Positions 37,500 to 46,817 of a stretch of DNA of 64,000 nt are shown in pieces. The stretch is from an uncultured Clostridia bacterium (lineage in GTDB: Bacteria > Bacillota > Clostridia > TANB77 > CAG-508): contig CANQJH010000004.1 of assembly GCA_947624195.1 (NCBI GenBank), positions 1 to 64,000 on the forward strand. Reading direction: 5' to 3'. The first letter of the stretch is position 1; the number at the start of each line of letters is the position of its first letter. The notes beneath the pieces are model-generated. The model searched no databases. It worked only from the letters and a program-made list of their open reading frames with translations, and had not been told where the DNA came from. The translations under genes were made by a program, and so were the position numbers.

Positions 37500-39089
37500 T
37501 TACTTCTTAATTTTAGACCATGTAAACTTTTTTATTTCTATTGTAGCAATTGGAATTAGCACTATAATGTATGGGATAATATATCTTGATTTTGCCTCCC
37601 AAATTATATGGAAGAAAAAGCCTCCAATAAATATGGTTAAGAGTAATATTAATTCATTAGACAAATTTTTTCTATTTTGTATTAAAACAATCATTGTGCA
37701 TCCAAATATTATCAGCATTAATACTTTTTGTTGAAGAATTACAACATCCTTTGCATTATCCAGTGCTTGTGCTGAAAAATCTTTAACAATGTTATCATTT
37801 TGGTCTAATAATATTTTTTTCCTTATAGAAGACTGGTTATTTTCAGTCCACATAGAACATATCTTTGCTAAATAAAATCTAAAAGTATATTGTGGGTTTT
37901 CTTTAAAATAATTTAGTCTTTCTTTAATTAGATTTATATAGATTCCATTTGAATTTTCAAAATCGTGATAGGCATAATCTGCATATTCATATGTGTACCA
38001 CCCTGGCGCATAATCAGATACAGTCATTCCCATATACACATATCCTAATATTGGAAACGATTTGTTTTTATCCAAACCAGCTTTACCTAAATAATAATTT
38101 TTAATTAGGCTTGCAGGTACAAAAGTAAAAACTATGAAACAAACTATAGTTAATAACTTTAAAAAAAATATTTTATAATTTTTAGATATTGTAGAATTTT
38201 CAATGTTTTTGTGTGCTTTGCTTCCTACATTTGATTTACTTGTTTCATCATTTTTTAGCAAATCTAGAAATAGGTAAATAAGTATTGCTAAGAAGAATAT
38301 TAACGTATTCATCCTAAGTAAGTAAGATAAAGAAATGCAACCAATAAAGTAAATAATATATTTTAGCTTTCTTTCATTGCAATATCTCATTGCAAAATAC
38401 GTACCAAGCATTGCTAGTCCCATACTCGAAAAGTCTCCATATACAAATGTACAAAGTACAGGTATTGACCAAAACATAGCAATTAAAGTTATTCCAAGAT
38501 ATTTGTTTACATTATATTTTTTTGATAGTTCTTTACTTATTAGAAATATTGATATTAATGTTACTGTATTACATATTACATTTAAGAATTCTATAATTTT
38601 ATAATCAGTAGAATTCAATATTCTAAAAATAATACTCCAAATAAATGCTAACGTAATCTGTTGTTGATATCTTTCTACGTATATATCATTAGTTATTGCA
38701 CCTCCATATGTACTTCCCTCTAAAAATTTCGCTACGTTTCCGTCTTTCATTGCAACTGCTAACCCATAAGTAGTTTTTTGATCTGCAACTGGTGTTCCAC
38801 TTTTATAATTTATTATCACTACTTGCATTGTTACATACAGAAATATTACTAACCCAAATATGAGGTATTTTTTCTTTATTTTATTAGACTCTTTTTTTAA
38901 CCCTTTACATATAATAAATACAAGTATTGACAATACAACTGCAAATGTTAAAAATAATAATGTATTGTTTTTAATGGTTACTACCTCATTCATTTGCATA
39001 GTTGATGTATAGATTATATTTAGTATGAAAACAAGTGTTACAAGAAATAATCCAATTATGAAAATTAACTTTTTTATAAAATTACTCAC
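37500..39089 (-). CDS. Large polytopic membrane protein, GT-C glycosyltransferase-like
   Basis: The 529-aa protein has about 12 helices. Motifs include GTPVADQKTTYGLA after helix 3, YVERYQQQITLAF, an extracellular segment with GMTVSDYAPGWYTYEYADY, and IIWEAKSRYIIPY before the last helix. The same IWEAxSRY box occurs in the gene at 40191-41708, marking the two as related, probably mannosyl/glucosyl-type transferases using lipid-linked sugars. The start is GTG at 39089 (AAGGAG 6 nt upstream), not the TTG at 39113. It sits between two GtrB-type genes. Confidence 0.68.
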   Translation of the reverse strand: MSNFIKKLIFIIGLFLVTLVFILNIIYTSTMQMNEVVTIKNNTLLFLTFAVVLSILVFIICKGLKKESNKIKKKYLIFGLVIFLYVTMQVVIINYKSGTPVADQKTTYGLAVAMKDGNVAKFLEGSTYGGAITNDIYVERYQQQITLAFIWSIIFRILNSTDYKIIEFLNVICNTVTLISIFLISKELSKKYNVNKYLGITLIAMFWSIPVLCTFVYGDFSSMGLAMLGTYFAMRYCNERKLKYIIYFIGCISLSYLLRMNTLIFFLAILIYLFLDLLKNDETSKSNVGSKAHKNIENSTISKNYKIFFLKLLTIVCFIVFTFVPASLIKNYYLGKAGLDKNKSFPILGYVYMGMTVSDYAPGWYTYEYADYAYHDFENSNGIYINLIKERLNYFKENPQYTFRFYLAKICSMWTENNQSSIRKKILLDQNDNIVKDFSAQALDNAKDVVILQQKVLMLIIFGCTMIVLIQNRKNLSNELILLLTIFIGGFFFHIIWEAKSRYIIPYIIVLIPIATIEIKKFTWSKIKK

Positions 39090-39203
39090 TATTTTCTCCT
39101 TTTGTTCAATCAATTGTTTAGTTATTTATAATTTACATAAATCATATTAACTAAATATAGTTTTATCCTATATATGTATACTTTTTTCACTGATTAAAAT
39201 TTA

Positions 39204-40139
39204 TTACACATTAATAGTTTTGTCAACTATATATTGTGGTCTTGCTTTAGCTTCATCATATATTCTTGCGACATATTCACCAATCATCCAAAGAGAAATT
39301 AATATAATTCCACCCAAGAAGGTTATAGTACACATTAGTGAAGTCCAACCTGGAGTTAGATTGTTCCATTTAAAAGCGAAAGATAGAATTGAATAAATTA
39401 GAACAATCACAGATATGACAACAGAAAGTATACCTAATCCTCCAACCACCTTAAGAGGTTTTGTTGAAAAACTAATTATTCCATCAGAAGCTAGCTTAAG
39501 CATTTTTTTTAGTGGATATTTTGTCTTTCCTGCAAAACGTTCTTTTCTTTCATATTCATATGCATATTGCTTAAATCCAACCCAGCTAAATAATCCTCTT
39601 AAAAATTTATTGTGTTCAGGTAAAGAGTTGACTACATCTACTACTTTTCTATCTACAAGTCTAAAATCTCCAGTATTTTTTGGAATCTCTATATCTGATA
39701 GTTTATTTATCATTGAATAAAATGCTTTTGCAGTTAAAAGTTTAAATGGAGATTCTCCTTCTCTTGATTTTCTTTTACCATAAATTACTTCATACCCTTC
39801 TTCCCACTTTTTCATCATATCTGGTATAAGTTCAGGTGGATCTTGAAGGTCTGCATCCATTATAATAATGGCGTCACCTGTGACATATTTAAGTCCAGCA
39901 GTTACTGCAACTTGGTGTCCAAAATTTCTTGAAAATGATATTAATTTTATTTTTTTATCTTGCTTGGCTATATTTTCCAGAATTTCTAAAGTCTTATCCT
40001 GAGAACCATCATTTACAAAAATTATTTCGTAGTCATACTTTGCTCTCATATCATATAATATTTTAGAAACTCTTTGATAGCATTCTTCTGCAACCTCTTC
40101 TTCATAGTACATTGGTATTACAAGTGAAATTTTTTTCAT
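39204..40139 (-). CDS. GT2 glycosyltransferase, GtrB/dolichyl-phosphate-sugar synthase type
   Basis: The 311-aa protein has the GT-A core (ISLVIPMYYEEE; FVNDGSQDKT; SRNFGHQVA; IIMDADLQDPPELIPDMM) and two C-terminal membrane helices, ending IGEYVARIYDEAKARPQYI. It parallels the enzyme at 36473-37420 and likely makes another polyprenyl-phosphate sugar for the neighbouring membrane transferase. The start is taken as ATG 40139 (GGTG 6 nt upstream). GTG codons at 40151 and 40148 are in frame, and a hairpin with a distal AAAGGAA lies just before. Confidence 0.85.
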   Translation of the reverse strand: MKKISLVIPMYYEEEVAEECYQRVSKILYDMRAKYDYEIIFVNDGSQDKTLEILENIAKQDKKIKLISFSRNFGHQVAVTAGLKYVTGDAIIIMDADLQDPPELIPDMMKKWEEGYEVIYGKRKSREGESPFKLLTAKAFYSMINKLSDIEIPKNTGDFRLVDRKVVDVVNSLPEHNKFLRGLFSWVGFKQYAYEYERKERFAGKTKYPLKKMLKLASDGIISFSTKPLKVVGGLGILSVVISVIVLIYSILSFAFKWNNLTPGWTSLMCTITFLGGIILISLWMIGEYVARIYDEAKARPQYIVDKTINV

Positions 40140-40152
40140 TTTTTTCACCACA

Positions 40153-40189
40153 ATGTTGATTTATTTTGATAATCAACATATTCCTTTCC
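40153..40189 (-). promoter_or_regulatory. SD-hairpin-ATG arrangement before the 39204-40139 gene
   Basis: On the minus strand GGAAAGGAA (40189-40181) is followed by a perfect 9-bp hairpin, ATGTTGATT/AATCAACAT (40179-40153, 9-nt loop), and 13 nt to ATG 40139. The core TGTTGATT/AATCAACA recurs before the gene at 49703-50674. Confidence 0.5.
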
Positions 40190-40190
40190 T

Positions 40191-41708
40191 TTATTTTCTT
40201 ACTTTATTTAAATTTTTTAATTTTTTTAGTATGTTATCTACTAATGTTTCCACATTATTTATACAGTAAGCTCCTAGCAAACAGAATATTGGCAATAAGA
40301 AATATCCATATCTCGACTCAGCTTCCCATATTATTAGAAATAGTGCAATTCCTACTATTGAAATTCCTAAAACCTTTACTGTTTCGTTCTTTTCTTTTTT
40401 TAGCACTTCCATTATAATTCCAACTAGCATTATAACAAAAAGTGTTTTATTAAAATGTCTCATATATGGTCTAAAAAATGCATGTGATTTTGTTCCTATA
40501 ATATATTTATATGGAATACTTTCAGTATCTAATGTATCCCACCCTATTGTTTCTAACACATCATAACCTTCATCATTCCAGACAAAATTAAATTTGTTAG
40601 CTAAAAATTTAATATAACCTAAGGCTCCATAATTTTTTAGTCTTTCTTTTATCTTTTCAATATTTGCTTTTTTCTTTTCTTCATAATTTCCTGAGGAAGC
40701 TGTATAATCCGAATCTTTTTGATTATATCCTCCATATCTGCCTTCTATACCTCCATCATCATTAGGATTTGACAACCCCATCATAATCCAGTGAGTTAAT
40801 GGATATTCTATATCATTTTTTCTTTTGTCTTGTATAATAAATTTCTCACATACTTTGTTAAATCCTGTAATTAAAATTACAAATGTTAAAATAATTATAC
40901 ATAAGTCTTTAAATGTTTTTTTGTTCATATCTGTAAAAATTTTATTTATAATTATCGCAACTAATATGATACAAGCCACTGGTTTAATGCAGTATCCAGC
41001 CACACCCATTAAGGTCATCATTATTAAGCTTGTATAGTATTTCTTTTTTGACTTATCTTTATTTTCTTTTGCAATGAGCCAGAAATACAATGTTGCAACA
41101 GGAAACAAAACAGATAATGTATCTGTATAAACAATTGGAGCATATAAATAAAGTGGTGCGCAACCAAGTAATAATATCAAAGCATTTAATACTAATTTAT
41201 TTCCACCTATTTTTTTCGCTACTAATATAGTAAAAACAGCACTTATAAAAATAAACAATATGTTTATGAAATATGCTCCTACCTCACTTCCAAAGAAAAG
41301 TTTCATTGATAAGGTTACTATTATTAGTGCTCCCCAGTTATTTGGAAATATTTTATAGTAATACATGTAGCCATAGCTTCCTGTATTAGCAATTTCATGT
41401 GCACTTTCCATGATAAATTTAAAATCCCAATTATATTGTACTCTAAAATAATAAACAGATAAATATGTTAACATAAGAAATATTATTAATCCAACAATTG
41501 TAATAATCTTAGTAGTTTTATCTTTTAATTTATTTATAATAAATTTGTTACATAAAATTAGCAACATTATTCCAATAATTATACCAACTATATTTCCAAT
41601 AATATTTACGTTAATTATATGAGAGCAATTTATTAAAAATAGAACTAATATTATTGCAAAATATGCAATAAATGTATAACTTTTATAAAAGAAATTTTTT
41701 ATCATCAT
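40191..41708 (-). CDS. Large polytopic membrane protein, GT-C glycosyltransferase-like
   Basis: The 505-aa protein has about 12 helices. A loop after helix 3 reads RVQYNWDFKFIMESAHEIA, typical of GT-C enzymes where an Asp near the first large loop is catalytic, then YYKIFPNNWGALI. An extracellular stretch has GRYGGYNQKDSDYTASSG, and the C-terminal helix carries IIWEAESRYGYF, shared with the gene at 37500-39089. Starts at 41708 or 41705 both fit GGAGG (41718-41714). Donor and acceptor are unknown. Confidence 0.66.
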   Translation of the reverse strand: MMIKNFFYKSYTFIAYFAIILVLFLINCSHIINVNIIGNIVGIIIGIMLLILCNKFIINKLKDKTTKIITIVGLIIFLMLTYLSVYYFRVQYNWDFKFIMESAHEIANTGSYGYMYYYKIFPNNWGALIIVTLSMKLFFGSEVGAYFINILFIFISAVFTILVAKKIGGNKLVLNALILLLGCAPLYLYAPIVYTDTLSVLFPVATLYFWLIAKENKDKSKKKYYTSLIMMTLMGVAGYCIKPVACIILVAIIINKIFTDMNKKTFKDLCIIILTFVILITGFNKVCEKFIIQDKRKNDIEYPLTHWIMMGLSNPNDDGGIEGRYGGYNQKDSDYTASSGNYEEKKKANIEKIKERLKNYGALGYIKFLANKFNFVWNDEGYDVLETIGWDTLDTESIPYKYIIGTKSHAFFRPYMRHFNKTLFVIMLVGIIMEVLKKEKNETVKVLGISIVGIALFLIIWEAESRYGYFLLPIFCLLGAYCINNVETLVDNILKKLKNLNKVRK

Positions 41709-41774
41709 TCATTCCTCCGAGTTAATATACGATTAATGTAATTTTACAGCTTGTTTCAAAATCTCTTTTGCTGG

Positions 41775-44039
41775 CTAGTGTATGTCCTTCTTTAACTTTT
41801 TAATTAATTTTATTAATCCAAGCTTTTGTAGTACCTTTATCAATGCCCTGTAAGGTGCATATTTCCACATTTTCTCTTTAAAAGCATCTAATTTATAATT
41901 ATCTAAATAACCATAATATAAATTATAATTGTGTATTTCCCAAAGATACTTTACTTGTATTACGAAAAAGGATTTTGTTATTAATTCTTTGCATAAACTG
42001 ATATTGTTTGCTAGTCCTTTACCATTTTCAATTTTTTGTTCATTAGGATTTTTTACAGTTTGTTCAAAAATAGTTGTCATATTTTCTATCATTTTATCAA
42101 TTACAAAATTATTTAGTATCCTTTTTCTACATTTTGCTTTATATTTATCTATGTTACTTGTTATTTTTTCTATTGCGGTTGCATAATTATTAATCTCTTC
42201 ATCTTCATATTTAAAATTATATATTTCGTCTTCTTTTTGCATACAAGGAACTATTATGCCAACATCACTACTTACTAATTCCTTTTGTCCTCCAACATCA
42301 CTTGATATTACTGGAACACCCATAGAAAGCGATTCATAAGCTGTAAGAGCTAGTCCCTCTTTAATAGAGCAGTTAATAGTCATATCACTTATACTATATA
42401 TTTCTTTTGTCTCTTCAATGTTTCCTAAGAACATTAACGAATCCGAAAGTCCCATGCTTTTGGCTTCACTTTGCATTTTATTTAACAAGTTTCCATCTCC
42501 AACAACTAAAAAAATATAATTTTTATCTTTTAGTTTTTTTACGACATTTAAGAATAGAAATGGTCTTTTTTGTTCGGTTATCCTACATATATAGCTTACC
42601 ACCATTTTATCTTTTGGTATGTTATACTTTTCTTTTAGTTCTTCTTTGTTATACTTATCCGGATCAAATTCTTTTTCATCCACCCCTATATAAACTGTTT
42701 TTGTTTCTTCCGGCTTTCTTCCGAAATGGTCAATTAATATCTTTCTACTATTTTCATTACATGTCAAAGTTTTGTCAATTACAGACTCTGTTTTACTAGA
42801 ATCTCTTGAATAACCACCGTTTCTATTGTACCACTCTTCCATATGCACATAATCTATAATTGGTGTTTCTGGATGATTTGCTTTTATTAATGGTAAAAAA
42901 GCATATCCCATCTCACTATTTGAATTAAATACAATATCAATATTGTTTTTTTCAATTATATAATTGACAAATGCAAACCAATATTTTTGATCTAAAAATG
43001 TTGTCAAATCATAAACTCTACATTGTTCATCAAAATGTTGTCTACAATCATTATTACTAACCTCTGTTGTAATAACAGTAAAATTAAATTTATTTTTATC
43101 AATTCGTTTTATTAAATCCAAATTAAACTTATCTGCTCCACCTGTAACCATCCATGGAATTATCATTAAAATATTTATTTTTCCATCTCTTTTTGCTTTT
43201 AGTTTTGGAATAGATTCAACACTATCAGTAATATCATCCCAGTCATAATCAAATTTTGGATAGTTTATAGCTTCTACAGTATTTTTTATAGTAGACGCAG
43301 TTTGATGAACTATTTCCATAGCTCTTTCATGGTTATTTTTTGACCTTTGTAATTCTCCTTCTTCTTTTTTTCTTCTATACCATATTCCATAGAAATTTGC
43401 TTTTACAGGGAATTTACCTTTTGATATCATTTTTAGCCATAAATTCCAGTCTTCGTATACACCTTTTTCCTTAATTCCAAATCCGCCTACTTCGTTAAAA
43501 TCTGATTTTTTTATTAATGATGTTAAAATCAAATCATTTTGAGTTTTCATTTTATTTGAATTAAACAACTTATTCCATGTATATTCCAATCCTTCAAATC
43601 CAATCGAATCTGTATAAGCCCATGACGCTTTTGGATTTGTTTCTAATGTCCAGTATAAACACTCCAAACAGGTCGCCTCAATTAAATCATCTGCATCCAA
43701 GAAAAATACATATTTTGAATTACTATCCGATTTTTCTACTCCGTAGTCTCTAGCTACTGATGGGCCTTCATTTTTTTTATGTAAAACCTTTATCCTCTTA
43801 TCCAATGAGGAAATCTCATCTAATTTTTTTAATGATTCTTTATTTTTTGAACCATCATCTACAATTATCCATTCCCAACAAGGAAAAGTTTGATTTAATA
43901 TACAATAAGCTGTTTGATTTATATATTTTTCTCCATTATAATATGGTGATATTATAGAAATGATTGGTTTAATATTTTTTTCTTGAAATTCTATTTTTTC
44001 TAGTTTTCTACCTGGTGTAATAGAATAATCTATATTCAT
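41775..44039 (-). CDS. Bifunctional GT2-GT4 glycosyltransferase
   Basis: The 754-aa protein fuses two cytoplasmic transferases. Residues about 25-240 form a GT2 domain (ISIISPYYNGEKYI; IIVDDGSKN; FFLDADDLI with DxDD; GVYEDWNLWLKM). Residues about 290-690 form a GT4 domain (MIPWMVTGGADKFNLDL; CRITEQKRP; EGLALTAYESLSMGVPVISSDVGG with the E-x7-E motif). The C-terminal 60 residues form an amphipathic basic tail (KLIKKLKKDIH) that may touch the membrane. Two successive sugar additions to a lipid-linked intermediate are likely. GGAGG lies before the ATG; 21 bp follow to the permease gene upstream. Confidence 0.85.
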   Translation of the reverse strand: MNIDYSITPGRKLEKIEFQEKNIKPIISIISPYYNGEKYINQTAYCILNQTFPCWEWIIVDDGSKNKESLKKLDEISSLDKRIKVLHKKNEGPSVARDYGVEKSDSNSKYVFFLDADDLIEATCLECLYWTLETNPKASWAYTDSIGFEGLEYTWNKLFNSNKMKTQNDLILTSLIKKSDFNEVGGFGIKEKGVYEDWNLWLKMISKGKFPVKANFYGIWYRRKKEEGELQRSKNNHERAMEIVHQTASTIKNTVEAINYPKFDYDWDDITDSVESIPKLKAKRDGKINILMIIPWMVTGGADKFNLDLIKRIDKNKFNFTVITTEVSNNDCRQHFDEQCRVYDLTTFLDQKYWFAFVNYIIEKNNIDIVFNSNSEMGYAFLPLIKANHPETPIIDYVHMEEWYNRNGGYSRDSSKTESVIDKTLTCNENSRKILIDHFGRKPEETKTVYIGVDEKEFDPDKYNKEELKEKYNIPKDKMVVSYICRITEQKRPFLFLNVVKKLKDKNYIFLVVGDGNLLNKMQSEAKSMGLSDSLMFLGNIEETKEIYSISDMTINCSIKEGLALTAYESLSMGVPVISSDVGGQKELVSSDVGIIVPCMQKEDEIYNFKYEDEEINNYATAIEKITSNIDKYKAKCRKRILNNFVIDKMIENMTTIFEQTVKNPNEQKIENGKGLANNISLCKELITKSFFVIQVKYLWEIHNYNLYYGYLDNYKLDAFKEKMWKYAPYRALIKVLQKLGLIKLIKKLKKDIH

Positions 44040-44060
44040 TTTTTCCTCCCTATTTAGTTT

Positions 44061-44834
44061 TTATAATTCTTCTGCAAATCTCTTTTGTAATTTATTAAAA
44101 ATTAAATATCCTATTATAGTTATAATTATTCCAAAAATTATTACTCCAAATATGCGTCCTATATCTGGCATTTGCTGGTAATAAAATATGTTTCTATATC
44201 CTTCAATAACATACGTCATTGGGTTTAAATTAAGTATCCATCTAAATTGTTCAGGTATTGTCTCAATCGAATACACTATAGGAGTTGCATAAAATAGTAA
44301 TTGTAAAAATACTCCTATAAAATGTTGTAAGTCTCTAAAATATACTGTTATGCTTGATACTATTAGTGCAAATCCTATTTGCATTATATATTGAGCTAAC
44401 AATAATAGTGGATAGAATAAAACGTATACTGTTAGTCCCATTCCATATCCTAGAACAAATCCTAATATTATGATTGATGAAATTACAAAAGTTACGGTTT
44501 CGCTTGTAACCAAAGAGATTGGAAGTATCTCTCTTGGAAAATACACTTTTTTAATTATATTTCCATTTTCAATCATTACAAATGAACCTCTATTTATTAC
44601 ATTTGTGAAGTATGTCCAAGGTATTAATCCACAAACCATAAAAACAGTATAATTTTCAATATTGTTTCTCATGATTAATGGAAAGATTATTGCATAAACT
44701 GTTATTTGCAAAAGTGGATTAATAAAAGACCACAAAATTCCTAAAAAAGATTTTTTGTACTTTCCACCTATATCCTTTTTTATACTTGTCTTTAACAATT
44801 CTCTGTATTGATATAATTTTTTAAATATACCCAT
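44061..44834 (-). CDS. ABC-2 type polysaccharide export permease (TagG/Wzm family)
   Basis: This 257-aa inner membrane protein has six helices and the family features LGILWSFINPLLQ near the N-terminus, LIPWTYFTNVINRGS, VYFPREILP, FRDLQHF and LNPMTYVIEGYRN. It forms the channel that exports an undecaprenyl-linked polymer, with the ATPase encoded 97 bp upstream. The pair suggests an ABC-transporter-dependent wall teichoic acid or polysaccharide rather than a Wzx/Wzy system, although an O-antigen ligase-like gene is also present. GAGGA precedes the ATG. Confidence 0.88.
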   Translation of the reverse strand: MGIFKKLYQYRELLKTSIKKDIGGKYKKSFLGILWSFINPLLQITVYAIIFPLIMRNNIENYTVFMVCGLIPWTYFTNVINRGSFVMIENGNIIKKVYFPREILPISLVTSETVTFVISSIIILGFVLGYGMGLTVYVLFYPLLLLAQYIMQIGFALIVSSITVYFRDLQHFIGVFLQLLFYATPIVYSIETIPEQFRWILNLNPMTYVIEGYRNIFYYQQMPDIGRIFGVIIFGIIITIIGYLIFNKLQKRFAEEL

Positions 44835-44931
44835 TTAACTTTTCCTCTCAGTTTTTTCTAATTTATAATGAATTACTTTATTCTCATTTATTACTTACTA
44901 AGTTGCTCTTTAGATATTAATCTAGTGCTTC

Positions 44932-45669
44932 TTAAGTTGTTTCTTTTATATATTCATCAATTACTTCTTCAGTATTTCCATCCATTCTAATTACGCCTTT
45001 ATCAAGCCATATTGCTCTGTCACATAGCATTTTAGCAGAACCTAAGTTGTGTGTTACAAAGACCATTGTTTTGCCTTCTTCCTTTAGTTCCTTCATTTTA
45101 TTTATACATTTTTCTTGGAAATGTTGGTCCCCTACTGATAGTATTTCATCTACTAGCAATATGTCTGCATCTACATTTATTGCAACAGCAAACGCTAGTC
45201 TCATAAACATACCAGATGAGTAAGTTCTTACAGGGTTGTCTATATATGAGCCAAGCTCAGAAAACTCAATGATTTTATCAAGTCTCTTATCTATTTCTTT
45301 TTTTGTAAGTCCAAATATAGAAGCATTAAAATATATATTTTCTCTTCCCGAAAAGTCTTGATGAAAGCCAGCTCCCAGCTCCAATAGTGATGTTAGCTTT
45401 CCAATTGTAGTAATTTTGCCTTTATTAGGATAAATTATTTTTGTCATTAATTTAAGCAATGTAGACTTGCCACTTCCATTAACTCCAATAAGAGCAACCG
45501 CTTCACCATTTTTTATAGTAAGACTAATGTCTTTCAATACTTCTCTTTTTTCCTTTTTATTTCTTTGCCAAAATAATAACTTTTCTTTTACACTATTAGC
45601 CTTATCAAGATACACATTAAATGTTTTATAAACATGCTCTACAATAATCCTATCTTCACTATTTTGCAT
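44932..45669 (-). CDS. ABC polysaccharide export ATPase (TagH/Wzt family)
   Basis: The 245-aa nucleotide-binding subunit has Walker A GVNGSGKST, the family stretch LLELGAGFHQDFSGRENIYFN, signature YSSGMFMRLAFA, Walker B ILLVDEILSVGD and H-loop FVTHN. It lacks the long C-terminal extension of Wzt or TagH proteins that recognise a polymer end, so it probably does not check a terminal modification. GAAAGGAA lies about 13 nt before the ATG. It is the first gene downstream of a strong promoter at 45862-45834. Confidence 0.9.
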   Translation of the reverse strand: MQNSEDRIIVEHVYKTFNVYLDKANSVKEKLLFWQRNKKEKREVLKDISLTIKNGEAVALIGVNGSGKSTLLKLMTKIIYPNKGKITTIGKLTSLLELGAGFHQDFSGRENIYFNASIFGLTKKEIDKRLDKIIEFSELGSYIDNPVRTYSSGMFMRLAFAVAINVDADILLVDEILSVGDQHFQEKCINKMKELKEEGKTMVFVTHNLGSAKMLCDRAIWLDKGVIRMDGNTEEVIDEYIKETT

Positions 45670-45833
45670 TTTCTTGCTTACGTTCCTTTCTTTTTAATTA
45701 AAATTTTCTATCTTTCTGACTAAATTTTTTATAACTCACTTAAATTTAATATTTGAAATCATACGTTTACAAAATTGCGTTTAAATTTTCACTTGACTAC
45801 TCAAAATCATAAGTTTTATTTATATGTATCTAT

Positions 45834-45862
45834 ATAATAATATAAAACTTGCGTATTGTCAA
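45834..45862 (-). promoter_or_regulatory. Consensus promoter for the ABC export genes, with a flanking dyad
   Basis: On the minus strand, TTGACA (45862-45857) and TATTAT (45839-45834) are 17 bp apart, just after the stop of the gene at 45867. Transcription would begin near 45827, giving a leader of about 158 nt. A dyad, AAGTTTTAT (45811-45819) and ATAAAACTT (45842-45850), brackets the -10 box and could be an operator. Confidence 0.65.
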
Positions 45863-45866
45863 AATA

Positions 45867-46796
45867 TTAATATCCTTCATCCATAAAATCTACCCTTTTG
45901 TGGTCTTTTTTAAATCTCTTTTTAGTAACAAGTAAGCCCGGTATCCACAAAATACTCACCATAAGTTTATTAAAAAAGCCCTTCACATTTTTTATCGCAT
46001 TTTCTCTCGCTGCCAAGTTTGCAAACAATATATATTGCTTATAAATATACATTTTCTTACTCAAGCTTACTCCCTTTAAATCTCTGTTTAGTAATTCTTT
46101 GAAATATTCATAATATCCCAAAGGAGCTACTTGAAATACTTTAGTTATATTTTTTGTATATCCGTCATTTTTGTAATCACCAATTACTATAGCCTCATTA
46201 ATCCCTATTACGTCATAATCTATGTCCATCTTGTTATACATCCTTGCCTCTGTGACAAACTTTTCATCAGCTTCTAAAATATGTTTATATTTTTTTCTAA
46301 TTTCTGTTTTAAAAACCAGAATTTTTTCACCTGTTATTTTTTCTTTGAAATATAAGCTAAACATATCACTTCTATGATTATCTTCTGGGAATTTACTGCC
46401 ACTAATCTTATTTTGTTCATTTTTCTTTAAAAATACTAAAGCATAAACTGTATCATCTTTTAACAATCGGTCTTCATATTTTTTGATTATATCGAAAGCA
46501 CCTGTTACAAAGTAATCATCAGAATCACAGTCCATTACTACATCTCCTGTCACATACTGCATCAAATTATTAATAGCAGACATTTTGCCTTGATTGGTTT
46601 GATAGTAATACTTGATATCAACAATTCCTTGTTTTATAAAATTATCAATTACAAGTTTTGTTTTATCAGTAGAGCCATCATCCATGATTAGCCACTCATA
46701 ATCAATATTTGAGCTATTATTTATTACTAAACTTGTATATAGTTTCTCTAAGTCTTCGGCTCTATTATATGTCGCTGTTAGTATTGAAATTTTCAT
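45867..46796 (-). CDS. GT2 family glycosyltransferase
   Basis: The 309-aa cytoplasmic GT-A enzyme has ISILTATYNRAEDLEKLY, EWLIMDDGSTDKT, GKMSAINN and VMDCDSDDYF, where the DSDD supplies the metal-binding DxD. It has no membrane segment beyond a hydrophobic stretch near the C-terminus (MVSILWIPGLLV). It adds one sugar of the repeat unit, identity unknown. AAAGGTT lies about 10 nt before the ATG. Only 21 bp separate it from the GT4 gene upstream. Confidence 0.85.
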   Translation of the reverse strand: MKISILTATYNRAEDLEKLYTSLVINNSSNIDYEWLIMDDGSTDKTKLVIDNFIKQGIVDIKYYYQTNQGKMSAINNLMQYVTGDVVMDCDSDDYFVTGAFDIIKKYEDRLLKDDTVYALVFLKKNEQNKISGSKFPEDNHRSDMFSLYFKEKITGEKILVFKTEIRKKYKHILEADEKFVTEARMYNKMDIDYDVIGINEAIVIGDYKNDGYTKNITKVFQVAPLGYYEYFKELLNRDLKGVSLSKKMYIYKQYILFANLAARENAIKNVKGFFNKLMVSILWIPGLLVTKKRFKKDHKRVDFMDEGY

Positions 46797-46817
46797 TTTT
46801 TATATGTAACCTTTCTT

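Noticed and set aside
45811-45850. Terminator after the gene at 45867
   Set aside because: The AT-only stem has no T-tract and coincides with a near-consensus promoter.
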